Shown: one piece after another, positions 52,563-60,908 of the stretch
How positions within the stretch are numbered: the first letter of the stretch is position 1
Layout of the letters: each line of letters starts with the position of its first letter
Source: PCRC01 sp017848435
Lineage (GTDB): Bacteria > Pseudomonadota > Gammaproteobacteria > Burkholderiales > Burkholderiaceae_C
DNA length: 64,000 bases
Assembly (NCBI GenBank): GCA_965284315.1
Contig: OZ260072.1
Location: 2,108,001-2,172,000, forward strand
Reading direction: 5' to 3'
Position numbers and translations under genes: made by a program
Notes under the pieces: model-generated
What the model was told of the DNA's origin: nothing
Database searches by the model: none
Seen by the model: only the letters and a program-made list of their open reading frames with translations

Positions 52563-53336
52563 TCACAGGGCCATCAACGCACGCACGACCATGTGCAGGC
52601 CCAGCGCGGCCAGGCTGATGAACAGGCCCTTCCGAAACACTGGTGGCGATACCCGCCGCCGCAGCCACTGCCCGACAGCCATGCCAGCCAGTGCCGGCAA
52701 CAACATCCACACCGATGTGCCGAGGTCTGCGCCCGAGTAACGTGCATTGAGGTGAAGGCCAACGGCCAGCGCCAATGTCGAGACGGTGAAAGAGAGGCCC
52801 ATGGCCTGAACCAAGGCGTCGCGCTCCAGCTTCAGTGCCTGCAGGTACGGGACAGCAGGCACCACGAACACCCCGGTGGCGGCGGTCACCAGGCCGGTGA
52901 TGGCGCCCACCAGTGGGCCTAGCCAACGCTCGGCGGCCGATGGCAAGGTCAGGGTGGCCCCGACGATGCCCCACACCCCATAACCCACCAGTGCAACACC
53001 CAGTGATACCGCAGCCCAAGCCCCAGCGGGTGCGCCAAGGAGCCATGCACCGCCCAGCGTTCCCACCCCAATGCCGACCTGCATGGGGCCAATCCGCCTG
53101 AGCATGGTTCCCAGCGTCGCAAGCGGGCCGATTTGCCAGAGGTTGGTCACCAACGACGGCACGATCAGCAGTGCCGCCGCTTCGGCGGGCGCCATCAGCA
53201 TCCCCAGCAGTGCCATGGACACGGTCGGCAGCCCGAGCCCCACCACACCTTTGACCAGCCCCGCCACCACAAACACCCCCGCGACCAAGATCAACCAGGA
53301 AGGTTGGTGCATGCTGAGTGATTCGAGCAAGGGCAT
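52563..53336 (-). CDS. TauE/SafE-family membrane permease
   Basis: A 257-residue inner-membrane protein with about eight spans and the repeated TauE/SafE pattern: GLVKGVVGLGLPTVSMALLG in the first half and GLVTAATGVFVVPAVPYLQAL in the second. The family exports sulfoacetate, sulfite or other organic anions; the substrate cannot be told here. It is divergent from the LysR gene at 53470, which probably regulates it. Confidence 0.92.
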   Translation of the reverse strand: MPLLESLSMHQPSWLILVAGVFVVAGLVKGVVGLGLPTVSMALLGMLMAPAEAAALLIVPSLVTNLWQIGPLATLGTMLRRIGPMQVGIGVGTLGGAWLLGAPAGAWAAVSLGVALVGYGVWGIVGATLTLPSAAERWLGPLVGAITGLVTAATGVFVVPAVPYLQALKLERDALVQAMGLSFTVSTLALAVGLHLNARYSGADLGTSVWMLLPALAGMAVGQWLRRRVSPPVFRKGLFISLAALGLHMVVRALMAL

Positions 53337-53469
53337 GTTGGTTCTCCATTGGCAGGCGGAGGCCCCGCGCTGTGCCGTGGGCCAATTCTGGTGGGCCGCC
53401 TACTTCTTGAAAATTCGGAATGCACATACATAGCCTCAGGTGCAGCCAGAGGCTCAATGTGCTACCTTG

Positions 53470-54390
53470 ATGCGCATGCGGTTTGATTTGACCGATCTGA
53501 GGCTGTTTCTGAACGTCCACGAGGCGGGCACCATCACGGGCGGCGCCCACAACAGCCACATGACGTTGGCATCTGCGAGCGAACGCATCCGTGCGATGGA
53601 AGACGCGTTGGGCGTGTCCCTGTTGCAAAGGGACCGGCGCGGTGTGCAGGCAACGCCCGCGGGCCGCACGGTGGTTCACCACGCCCGTTTGGTGCTGCAG
53701 CAGATCGAGCGCATGCAGGGCGATCTGGGCGACTATGGCGCAGGCCTCAAAGGCCATGTGCGCCTGTTGTGCAACACCTCGGCGCTGAGCGAACATTTGC
53801 CGCAGGTGCTGGGAGACTTCCTGGCCAGCCATCCGGGCATTTCTGTGGATCTGGAGGAGCGACCCAGTCAGGAGGTTGTCGATGCCGTGCGCAACCAGAC
53901 CTGCGACATCGGGGTGGCTTCTGACTCGGTAGACCTCAGCGGTTTGGCGCACTTCGTCTTTCGGGCCGACCCTTTGGACCTGGTGGTGCCGCGTGACCAC
54001 GCCCTGGCGCAGCATGCGGTGGTCCGCTTTACGGATGTGGTGGACAGCGCATTCGTGGGGCTGGTCGAGGGCAGTGCACTGCAGGCGCACCTGGCGCAGC
54101 ATGCGAGGGGCCTGGGGAAGTGCCTGAACTATCGGATTCGTTTGCGCAGTTTCGAATCGGTCTGCCGGGTGGTGGGTACGGGCATTGGCGTGGGCATCGT
54201 GCCCCGCGCAGTGGCCCTGCGCTGGGGCCGTTCAACCAAGGTCAAACGGATCCTTTTGGCCGACCCTTGGGCGACGCGCAACTTGGTTTTGTGTGTCCGC
54301 CAGCTGGAAGCGTTGCCCGTCTATGCGCAGCAACTGGTGCAGCATGTGCTTCTTTCGGGGCAAGGTCGCGGCTCGGCCCCTGTTTCCTGA
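53470..54390 (+). CDS. LysR-type regulator divergent from TauE permease
   Basis: A LysR-type regulator of about 306 residues with an N-terminal HTH (LRLFLNVHEAGTITGGAHNSHMT, in part) and a binding domain containing GHVRLLCNTSALSEHLP and a late GTGIGVGIVPRAVAL. The start is at 53470 or the in-frame ATG at 53476; the latter gives the commoner MRFDLTDL opening. The 133-bp gap to the divergent permease gene would hold the shared control region. The effector is unknown. Confidence 0.88.
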   Translation: MRMRFDLTDLRLFLNVHEAGTITGGAHNSHMTLASASERIRAMEDALGVSLLQRDRRGVQATPAGRTVVHHARLVLQQIERMQGDLGDYGAGLKGHVRLLCNTSALSEHLPQVLGDFLASHPGISVDLEERPSQEVVDAVRNQTCDIGVASDSVDLSGLAHFVFRADPLDLVVPRDHALAQHAVVRFTDVVDSAFVGLVEGSALQAHLAQHARGLGKCLNYRIRLRSFESVCRVVGTGIGVGIVPRAVALRWGRSTKVKRILLADPWATRNLVLCVRQLEALPVYAQQLVQHVLLSGQGRGSAPVS

Positions 54391-54410
54391 CGGCGGCTGG
54401 CGTTTGGGCG

Positions 54411-54440
54411 AAAAAAAAGCCCCTGTCAGCAGGGGCTTTG
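54411..54440 (-). terminator. Rho-independent terminator of tRNA-Ser
   Basis: On the minus strand AAAGCCCCTG and CAGGGGCTTT form a 10-bp stem with a 4-nt loop, followed by a run of eight T (part shared with the stem). It lies 6 nt after the 3' end of tRNA-Ser and just after the convergent LysR gene, so it may serve both directions poorly and the tRNA well. Confidence 0.85.
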
Positions 54441-54446
54441 ATTCAT

Positions 54447-54534
<88 letters not shown>

Positions 54535-54597
54535 ACTCGATCCAGCCCACTATTCTAGCAGTGACCTGGTGCTGGCTTTCTGCAGCAGTGCGGAAAG

Positions 54598-55188
54598 TCA
54601 GCCGAGCAGGCCGTAGGTGCGGGCGTAGTGCAGGGTCTGGGTGCGGCTCTTGACGTTGAGGCGGCGGAACAAGCGCCACAGGTGCACCTTGACGGTGTGT
54701 TCGCTGATGCCGAGTTCTTCGGCGATTTCGCGGTTGCTGAGGCCACGGTCGAGCATGATGATGAGCTGTTTCTGGCGTTTGGACAGTTTTTCGTCCACCG
54801 CTTCCAGCTGCTCGAAACCGGCGTCGGCGGTCAGCAGGGCGCGCAGCGCAGCTCCGATCTCGCTGACACCAGCGGATTTTTCAATGTAGACGTCGGCACC
54901 GCATTCGATGCACAGTTCCTCAAAGTCTTCTGCCGGGGAGCCGGAGATCACCGCCATGGGCACATTGGCGTAGCGGGAGGTGAGTTCGCGCACGCCGGAG
55001 ACGCCACGCGCGTCCGGCAGGTTCAGGTCCAGGCAGATCAGGGTGGGTTCGCCGTGTTTGGTCACGGCAGGTTCCAGCGCGCCCACACTTTCGAGTTCAA
55101 CCACTTCGGTGCCGGGGCGCAATCGGCGCAGCACGGTGGAGATCGCGTCGCGCATCAGGGGGTGGTCGTCAATAACGTACAGGCTCAC
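54598..55188 (-). CDS. NarL/FixJ-type response regulator, no partner kinase nearby
   Basis: A 196-residue two-component regulator: receiver domain with acidic Asp7-Asp8, phospho-acceptor Asp54 (LICLDLNLPD), Lys in YIEKSAG, and a LuxR-type HTH at the C-terminus (KRQKQLIIMLDRGLSNREIAEELGISEHTVKVHL, given in outline). The start chosen is the GTG at 55188, which opens directly into the first strand (MSLYVIDDHP); an in-frame ATG at 55260 would add 24 residues without a counterpart in the family. No histidine kinase lies next to it. Confidence 0.92.
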   Translation of the reverse strand: MSLYVIDDHPLMRDAISTVLRRLRPGTEVVELESVGALEPAVTKHGEPTLICLDLNLPDARGVSGVRELTSRYANVPMAVISGSPAEDFEELCIECGADVYIEKSAGVSEIGAALRALLTADAGFEQLEAVDEKLSKRQKQLIIMLDRGLSNREIAEELGISEHTVKVHLWRLFRRLNVKSRTQTLHYARTYGLLG

Positions 55189-55314
55189 AGCGGTTCTACC
55201 TTCGGTAAGGGTGTGGTCGGAGACTATAGGCTCTGCCACACCATCAATCAATGGGGCCATTTTGCACCCGTATGCAGTAACCCTATCGGCAGAAAACCGC
55301 CCTGATTTCGGTCT

Positions 55315-56532
55315 TTAGTAGTCGATGCCCATGGCCGTGCGCACTTCGGCCATGGTCTGGCGGGCCGTGGCGCGGGCGCGGTCGGTGCCCGCGTTGATGA
55401 TGTCGCGCACGATTTTCGGGTTGCTGACGTACGGTTCGGCCCGGGCCAGCATCGGTTGTTGCTCTTTCAAGATGGCGTCGATCACCGGCTGTTTGCACTC
55501 CAGGCAGCCAATGCCGGCGGTTGTGCAGCCAAGGGATGCCCAGGCCTGGGTCGGCGCGTCGGAGTAGACCTTGTGGAACTGCCACACCGGGCATTTGTTG
55601 GGGTCGCCCACGTCGGTGCGCTTGATGCGCGCGGGGTCGGTCGGCATGCGGCGGACCTTGTGCTCGATACTGGCCTTGTCTTCGCGCATGGCAATCGAAT
55701 TGCCATAGCTTTTGCTCATTTTCTGGCCGTCCAGCCCGGGCAGCTTGCTGGCCTCGGTCAGCAGCGCCTGGGGTTCGACCAGCACCGCCTTGCCGGTGCC
55801 CTTGAACCAGCCCGCCAGCCGGTCGCGTTCGTCGTTGTCCAGCAGCGGGGTGGTGGCCACAAAGCCCAGAGCGCCTTCCATGGCCTTGGCGTCGCCAGCT
55901 TCCTGGAAGGCCTTGCGCGACTTCTCCAGCCGCTTGGCGGCGTCTTTGCCGAGCTTGGCGAGGCTGGCCTGCACGCGGGCCTCAAAGTCGGTTTCTCGGC
56001 CGTACAGGTGGTTGAAGCGGCGGGCGGCTTCGCGGGTCAGCTCCACGTGGCTGGCCTGGTCTTCGCCCACCGGCACCCACTTGGCCTTGTAGATCAGAAT
56101 ATCGGCCGCCTGCAGCAGCGGGTAGCCGAGGAAGCCGTAGGTGGACAGGTCCTTGTCTTTCAGCTTGTCCTGCTGGTCCTTGTAGGTTGGCACGCGCTCC
56201 AGCCAGCCGATGGGCGTGCCCATGGCCAGCAGGGTGAACAGCTCGGCGTGTTCGGGGATGCGGCTTTGCAGGAACAGGGTGCACTGGTTCGGGTCCAGCC
56301 CGGCGGCCAGCCAGTCGATCACCATCTCGTAGACGTTTTTGGCGATCACCTCGCGGCTCTCGTAGTGCGTGGTGAGTGCGTGCCAGTCGGCCACGAAGTA
56401 GTAGCACGACATCTCGGACTGCAGGCGCACCCAGTTTTTCAGCGCGCCATGGTAGTGGCCGAGGTGCAGTGCGCCGGTGGGGCGCATGCCCGACAACACA
56501 CGTTCTTGTGTGGGGGTGGGGTTGTTGTCCAT
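55315..56532 (-). CDS. trpS: Tryptophanyl-tRNA synthetase TrpS
   Basis: A 405-residue class I synthetase charging tRNA-Trp. HLGH at residues 23-26, GMRPTGALHLGHYHGALKNW (in part), and KMSKSYGN near residue 275 are clear. It is longer than the E. coli enzyme (334) because of an insertion of about 70 residues after the VELTREAARRFNHLYG segment, as seen in many Betaproteobacteria. It overlaps the upstream protease stop by one base. Confidence 0.97.
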   Translation of the reverse strand: MDNNPTPTQERVLSGMRPTGALHLGHYHGALKNWVRLQSEMSCYYFVADWHALTTHYESREVIAKNVYEMVIDWLAAGLDPNQCTLFLQSRIPEHAELFTLLAMGTPIGWLERVPTYKDQQDKLKDKDLSTYGFLGYPLLQAADILIYKAKWVPVGEDQASHVELTREAARRFNHLYGRETDFEARVQASLAKLGKDAAKRLEKSRKAFQEAGDAKAMEGALGFVATTPLLDNDERDRLAGWFKGTGKAVLVEPQALLTEASKLPGLDGQKMSKSYGNSIAMREDKASIEHKVRRMPTDPARIKRTDVGDPNKCPVWQFHKVYSDAPTQAWASLGCTTAGIGCLECKQPVIDAILKEQQPMLARAEPYVSNPKIVRDIINAGTDRARATARQTMAEVRTAMGIDY

Positions 56533-57200
56533 CAGCTGATCAGCAGTCGCAGGGGCGTGAGGATGATTTCAAGTGCGCCGTAGGTCAGGCCCATCAGCGG
56601 CGACATCCAGAGTTTGTTGATGATGCCGGCGAGGATCAGGCCCATCACGATGAAAAAACCGTAGGGTTCGACGCGCGACACCAGTTCGGCCGCGCGGTAA
56701 GGCAGCAGGCCGACCAGGATGCGCCCACCGTCCAGCGGCGGCAGCGGGAACAGGTTGAAAACGAACATCACCACGTTGACCAGCAGGCCAGCGCGGCACA
56801 TCTTGAGGAAGAAGTCTTCGGTGACGCCGCTGGCCTGCAGCAGGTAGAACAACACGCCCCACAGCACCGCCTGGAACAAATTGGACGCCGGGCCGGCCAG
56901 TGCCACCCAGACCATGTCGCGCTTGGGGTTGCGCAGGTGGCCAAAACGCACCGGGACCGGCTTGGCATAGCCAAACAGAAAGGTGCCGGCGGTGGCGAAG
57001 TACAACACCAGCGGCATGACGATGGTGCCGATCGGGTCGATGTGCTTGATCGGGTTCAGCGTGACCCGGCCGAGCGCCCAGGCGGTGTTGTCGCCAAAGT
57101 GTTTGGCCACATAGCCGTGTGCGGCCTCGTGCAGCGTGATGGCAAAAAGCACCGGGAGGGCGTAGACCGCGACGGTCTGGATGATGTTGGCAATGTCCAC
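56532..57200 (-). CDS. M50-family site-2 protease-like membrane metalloprotease
   Basis: A 222-residue inner-membrane protein with about five spans; zinc motif HEAAH at residues 24-28 and the second metal motif in FNLFPLPPLDGGRI. This short Rip-like group of M50 peptidases lacks PDZ and CBS domains. Targets are unknown. It lies between yciO and trpS on the minus strand with a one-base overlap into trpS, a recurring Burkholderiales gene order. Confidence 0.92.
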   Translation of the reverse strand: MDIANIIQTVAVYALPVLFAITLHEAAHGYVAKHFGDNTAWALGRVTLNPIKHIDPIGTIVMPLVLYFATAGTFLFGYAKPVPVRFGHLRNPKRDMVWVALAGPASNLFQAVLWGVLFYLLQASGVTEDFFLKMCRAGLLVNVVMFVFNLFPLPPLDGGRILVGLLPYRAAELVSRVEPYGFFIVMGLILAGIINKLWMSPLMGLTYGALEIILTPLRLLIS

Positions 57201-57212
57201 GGCGTGATTGTC

Positions 57213-57836
57213 TCAGAGCCCGAGCCGGGCCAGCTCGCCCCGGCCTTCGCGCACCACCACTGGCGTGCCGTCGCTCAGGTCGACCACGGTGGTGGGGGAG
57301 AGCGGGCAGGCGCCGGCGTCGATCACCGCGTCGATCAGGTGTTCAAAACGGCTGCGGATGTCTTCCGGGTCGTTCAGCGCGTCGGTCTCACCCGGTGGAA
57401 TGAGCGTGGTGGCAATCAGCGGGGCGCCGTGCAGTTCCAGCAGGCTTTGCAACGCGTGGTGCTCCGGCACCCGCAGGCCAATGGTCTTGCGCGACGGGTG
57501 GCTGAGCCGGCGTGGCACTTCCTTGGTGGCTTCCAGGATGAAGGTGTACGGCCCCGGTGTGACCGATTTCAGCAGCCGGTACTGGGCGTTGTCCACCCGG
57601 GCGTAGTTGGCGAGTTCGCTCAGGTCGCGGCACAGCAGGGTGAGGTGGTGTTTGTCGTCCACCCCGCGCAGGCGGCGCAGCCGGTCGGCGGCGGCCTTGT
57701 CGTCCAGATGGCAGGCCAGCGCGTAGCTGGAGTCGGTTGGCACCGCCACGATGCCACCCTTGGCCAGCACCGCCACCGCCTGTTTCAGCAGCCGGGCTTG
57801 CGGGTTGTCGGGGTGGACGGTGAGGTACTGGGCCAT
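57213..57836 (-). CDS. yciO: YciO-type member of the Sua5/YciO/YrdC family
   Basis: A 207-residue RNA-binding-type protein closely following E. coli YciO: YLTVHPDNPQARLLKQAV, GGIVAVPTDSSYALACHL, RKTIGLRVPEH and TTVVDLSDGTPVVVREG. The related TsaC makes threonylcarbamoyl-AMP for t6A in tRNA, but YciO itself is a distinct branch and its activity is unsettled. The ATG at 57836 gives the family start. It is followed 12 nt downstream by the M50 protease. Confidence 0.92.
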   Translation of the reverse strand: MAQYLTVHPDNPQARLLKQAVAVLAKGGIVAVPTDSSYALACHLDDKAAADRLRRLRGVDDKHHLTLLCRDLSELANYARVDNAQYRLLKSVTPGPYTFILEATKEVPRRLSHPSRKTIGLRVPEHHALQSLLELHGAPLIATTLIPPGETDALNDPEDIRSRFEHLIDAVIDAGACPLSPTTVVDLSDGTPVVVREGRGELARLGL

Positions 57837-57879
57837 GGTGTGTGGGGTGTCGGGGTGGCGGGCAGTGTAGTGCAGCTGC

Positions 57880-58785
57880 TCAGCGGGCCAGCGTTTCGGC
57901 GCGCCGGCGGGCGCTGGCGGTTTCCTGCAGGGTGAGCAGGCCACTGGTCACGCCGCAGACGGCAATCACCGCAATGCCGGCCCAGGCCCAGCCGTCGGGG
58001 GTGTGGTGGAAGGCGAGCCAGCCGGCCAGCGTGGCAAAGCCGATCTGGGCGTAGAGGTAGGGTGAGAGTGTGGCCGCTGGCGCGCGCCGGTAGGCAAGGA
58101 TCAGCAGCCAGTGGCCAAAGGTGCCGGCGGCGCCCAGCAGCACGAACCACGGCCAGTGCGCCAGCAGGGCGGCGGTGTCCCAGTGCCACACGGCCACCGG
58201 CAACATCACCACCGTGCCGACCAGCCCGGTGTACATGTGGGTGGTGTAGGGGTTCTCGTGGGTGCTCATGCGGCTGGTGAGGATCTGGAAACCGGCATAG
58301 GCCAGCACCAGCACGAGGGGAAACACCAGCGCCCAGCCAAACACCTGGCCGCCGGGGCGGATCACCAGCAGCGCGCCGGCAAAACCGCCAATGAGCAGTG
58401 CCCAGCGCCGGGCCGAGACGCGTTCTTTCAGCACCCAGGCCGCCAGGGCGGTGACGGCCAGTGGGGCCAGCATCACCATGGCGGTGAACTCACCCACCGG
58501 CAAATGCTGCAGGCCAATGAAAGAACACAGGCTGGTCACCATCAACAGGCCGCCGCGCAGCAACTGAAAACGCGGGCTGCCCGTGCGCAGCACGCCCAGG
58601 CCCTGTACCGGCAGCCGCAGCGTGAAGGTGACAAGCGCCTGGAAGGCATAACGGAACCACAGCAGCACCATCACTGGGGCCAGGCTGCCGGCGTGTTTGG
58701 TGGACGTGTCGAGCACCACAAAACAGGCGGTGGCCAGCACGATGAGGGCGATGCCGGCACCGGGGGCGGTGCTGGACGAACTCAT
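57880..58785 (-). CDS. EamA/DMT-family metabolite exporter
   Basis: A 301-residue inner-membrane protein with ten spans in two EamA halves (about residues 10-140 and 155-285), e.g. FVVLDTSTKHAGSLAPVMVL and LPVGEFTAMVMLAPLAVTALA (in part). The substrate is not predictable. The ATG at 58785 overlaps the PHP gene stop by ATGA, so it is translationally coupled to it. Confidence 0.9.
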   Translation of the reverse strand: MSSSSTAPGAGIALIVLATACFVVLDTSTKHAGSLAPVMVLLWFRYAFQALVTFTLRLPVQGLGVLRTGSPRFQLLRGGLLMVTSLCSFIGLQHLPVGEFTAMVMLAPLAVTALAAWVLKERVSARRWALLIGGFAGALLVIRPGGQVFGWALVFPLVLVLAYAGFQILTSRMSTHENPYTTHMYTGLVGTVVMLPVAVWHWDTAALLAHWPWFVLLGAAGTFGHWLLILAYRRAPAATLSPYLYAQIGFATLAGWLAFHHTPDGWAWAGIAVIAVCGVTSGLLTLQETASARRRAETLAR

Positions 58786-59663
58786 TCTGTTGCGCTGGGG
58801 GTGGGCGCCCTCTGGATGCGGTGGTCGAGCAGTTCCCACACGGGCGTGAGGCCGCCGGGCAACCAGGGCAGGGTGCCGAGGTCGGTGTGGCTTTCGTCGG
58901 GGCTGTGGAAGTCGCTGCCACGGGAGGCGGCGAGGCCGAATTCACGGGCCATGTCGGCGTACTTCACGTACTCGGGCGGGGTGTGGCTGCCGGTCACCAC
59001 CTCCACCGCGCGGCCGCCATGGGCCTTGAATTCGCTGAACAGCGCGTACTCTTCGTTGGCGGTGAACTTGTAACGGGCAGGGTGGGCAATCACCGCCTCG
59101 CCACCGGCCTCGGTGATCCAGTGCACCGCGTCGCGCAGCGTGGCCCAGCGGTGGGGCACGAAGCCGGGTTTGTTGTCGGTGAGGTACTTGCGGAAGACCT
59201 CGTTGGTGTCTTTGCAGACGCCACTCTCCACCAGGAAGCGGGCGAAGTGGGTGCGCGAGATCAGCTCGGGGTTGCCCACGTACTTCAGCGCACCGTCGTA
59301 AGCGCCGTGGATGCCGACCTTGGCCAGCCCGTCGGACATGTCCATCGCCCGCTGGCCACGGCCACCGCGGGTGTTGTGCAGGCCCTGCCGGAGCTGTTCG
59401 TTGTCGGGGTCGAACCCGAGGCCGACGATGTGCACCGTGGCGCTGGCAAAGGTGATGGAGATTTCGGTGCCGCACAGGTAGTGCAGGCCGTTGGCGTGGG
59501 CTGCGGCCATGGCGCGGTGCTGGCCACCGATTTCGTCGTGGTCGGTCAGCGCCCAGAGTTCTACACCGTTGGCCTTGGCGCGCTCGGCCAGCGCCTCGGG
59601 GGTGAGGGTGCCGTCAGAGACGACAGAGTGGCAGTGCAGGTCGGCGTTGAGTATCTGGGTCAC
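58782..59663 (-). CDS. rnm: PHP-domain 3',5'-nucleoside bisphosphate phosphatase (YciV/Rnm-like)
   Basis: A 293-residue metal-dependent phosphatase with PHP motifs DLHCHSVVSDG (residues 8-18), LTDHDEIGG, then later VIAHPARYKFT and GSDFHSPDE. E. coli YciV/RNase AM hydrolyses pAp and trims RNA 5' ends, and is a neighbour of yciO there, as here with one gene between. The start is GTG. A dispersed repeat lies about 100 bp upstream. Confidence 0.93.
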   Translation of the reverse strand: MTQILNADLHCHSVVSDGTLTPEALAERAKANGVELWALTDHDEIGGQHRAMAAAHANGLHYLCGTEISITFASATVHIVGLGFDPDNEQLRQGLHNTRGGRGQRAMDMSDGLAKVGIHGAYDGALKYVGNPELISRTHFARFLVESGVCKDTNEVFRKYLTDNKPGFVPHRWATLRDAVHWITEAGGEAVIAHPARYKFTANEEYALFSEFKAHGGRAVEVVTGSHTPPEYVKYADMAREFGLAASRGSDFHSPDESHTDLGTLPWLPGGLTPVWELLDHRIQRAPTPSATE

Positions 59664-59764
59664 GCACCCATTCTAGGTCGTAGGGGTTCACCCTGCTGTC
59701 CCATGGCTGACGGGGCATTTTGGGCTTGCAAAACCCCGCTCAGCCGGCTCAGAGGCCGGATTTT

Positions 59765-59825
59765 TAATCAAATCGGCCTTGGGCCTTAGTCGAATCTGGC
59801 GATTCAGCTATTTAAATGATAGCGT
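59765..59825 (-). repeat. Dispersed ~60-bp repeat, copy D
   Basis: On the minus strand: GCTAT and ATAGC arms, then TGAATCGCCAGATTCGACTA and AGGCCCAAGGCCGATTTGAT. It begins directly after the stop codon of the 2Fe-2S reductase gene, so it lies in the 3' untranslated part of that transcript. Confidence 0.83.
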
Positions 59826-60857
59826 TCAGGCTTTGGCCTTGTCGGCCTCGGTGGTGAACGAATCGGCGTAGAACTCTTCTTCCGGCAGGCCGCACTGCGT
59901 GGTGTAGTCGGCCTTGGCCGAGTCCACCACGATGGGCGCGCCGCAGGCATAGACCTGGTGGCCGGAGAGGTCGGGGAAGTCCTGCATCACCGCCTGGTGG
60001 ACGAAGCCGGTGCGGCCGGTCCAGCCGTCTTCTGGCAGGGCGTTGGAGACCACCGGCACAAAGGTCAGGTTGGGCATTTCGGCGCACTTGGTCTTGACCC
60101 AGTGGTCCATGTAGATGTCTTCCGGCCGGCGGCCGCCCCAGTACAGCGTGGCCGGGCGCGACACGCCCTTGAACTGCATGTGCTCGATCACCGCTTTGAT
60201 GGGTGCGAAACCGGTGCCCGACGCCAGCAGCACGATGGGCTTGAGCGATTCCTCGCGCAGGTAAAAGCTGCCAAACGGGCCTTCCACCCGCAGGATTTCT
60301 TTTTCCTTCATCGTGGTGAACACGTGGTCGGTGAACTTGCCGCCGGGCATGTGGCGCAGGTGCAGCTCGATGCCGGCCGTTTGCAGGTGCGGTGCGTTGG
60401 CCATCGAGTACGCGCGGCGGCTGCCGTCGCGCAGGATGAACTCGATGTACTGGCCGGCGTGGAACTGGAAGGTGTCGTTGGCGGGGGTTTGCAGCAGCAG
60501 GTGCATCACGTCGTGCGACAACTTCTGCAGCGCCGTCACGCGCGTGGGCATTTTCTTGATCGGGAAGGCGCCGGCCAGCGACACCTGGCGCGACTCCAGC
60601 ACCACGTCGGTCTGGGGGGTGGCGCAGCAAGTCAGCACAAAGCCGTTGGCTTCTTCCTCGGCCGACAGCGCCTTGCTCTGGTGCGGGCCATGCGTCACGG
60701 TGCCAGAGAGTTTTTTGCACTTGCAGGAGCCGCAAGCGCCGTCTTTGCAGCCATAGGGCAGCGCGATGCCAGTGCGGATGCCAGCAGCCAGAATGGTTTC
60801 TTCCGCGTGGGCGGTGAAGGTGCGGCCGCTGGGCTGCACGGTGATGCTCAAATTCAT
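59826..60857 (-). CDS. 2Fe-2S ferredoxin-NAD(P)H reductase (AscD/Fre-like)
   Basis: A 343-residue electron-transfer flavoprotein. The N-terminal plant-type ferredoxin has ligands Cys37, Cys42, Cys45 and Cys77 (CKDGACGSCKCKK). A FAD domain with RAYSMANAP and an NAD(P)-binding domain with GSGTGFAPIKAVIEHM (ASGTGF) and CGAPIVVDSAKADY follow. It resembles CDP-6-deoxy-glucoseen reductase and phenol-hydroxylase-type reductases. No sugar or aromatic pathway is nearby, so its partner is unknown. Confidence 0.9.
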   Translation of the reverse strand: MNLSITVQPSGRTFTAHAEETILAAGIRTGIALPYGCKDGACGSCKCKKLSGTVTHGPHQSKALSAEEEANGFVLTCCATPQTDVVLESRQVSLAGAFPIKKMPTRVTALQKLSHDVMHLLLQTPANDTFQFHAGQYIEFILRDGSRRAYSMANAPHLQTAGIELHLRHMPGGKFTDHVFTTMKEKEILRVEGPFGSFYLREESLKPIVLLASGTGFAPIKAVIEHMQFKGVSRPATLYWGGRRPEDIYMDHWVKTKCAEMPNLTFVPVVSNALPEDGWTGRTGFVHQAVMQDFPDLSGHQVYACGAPIVVDSAKADYTTQCGLPEEEFYADSFTTEADKAKA

Positions 60858-60908
60858 GGGGTCGTTATCCTTGGGCCTGTTCGCACTGTATTTGCCGAGA
60901 TCCTAATT

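Noticed and set aside
59745..59765. CCGGC/GCCGG hairpin followed by ATTTTT as a plus-strand terminator
   Set aside because: No plus-strand gene ends upstream of it; the genes on both sides are on the minus strand.
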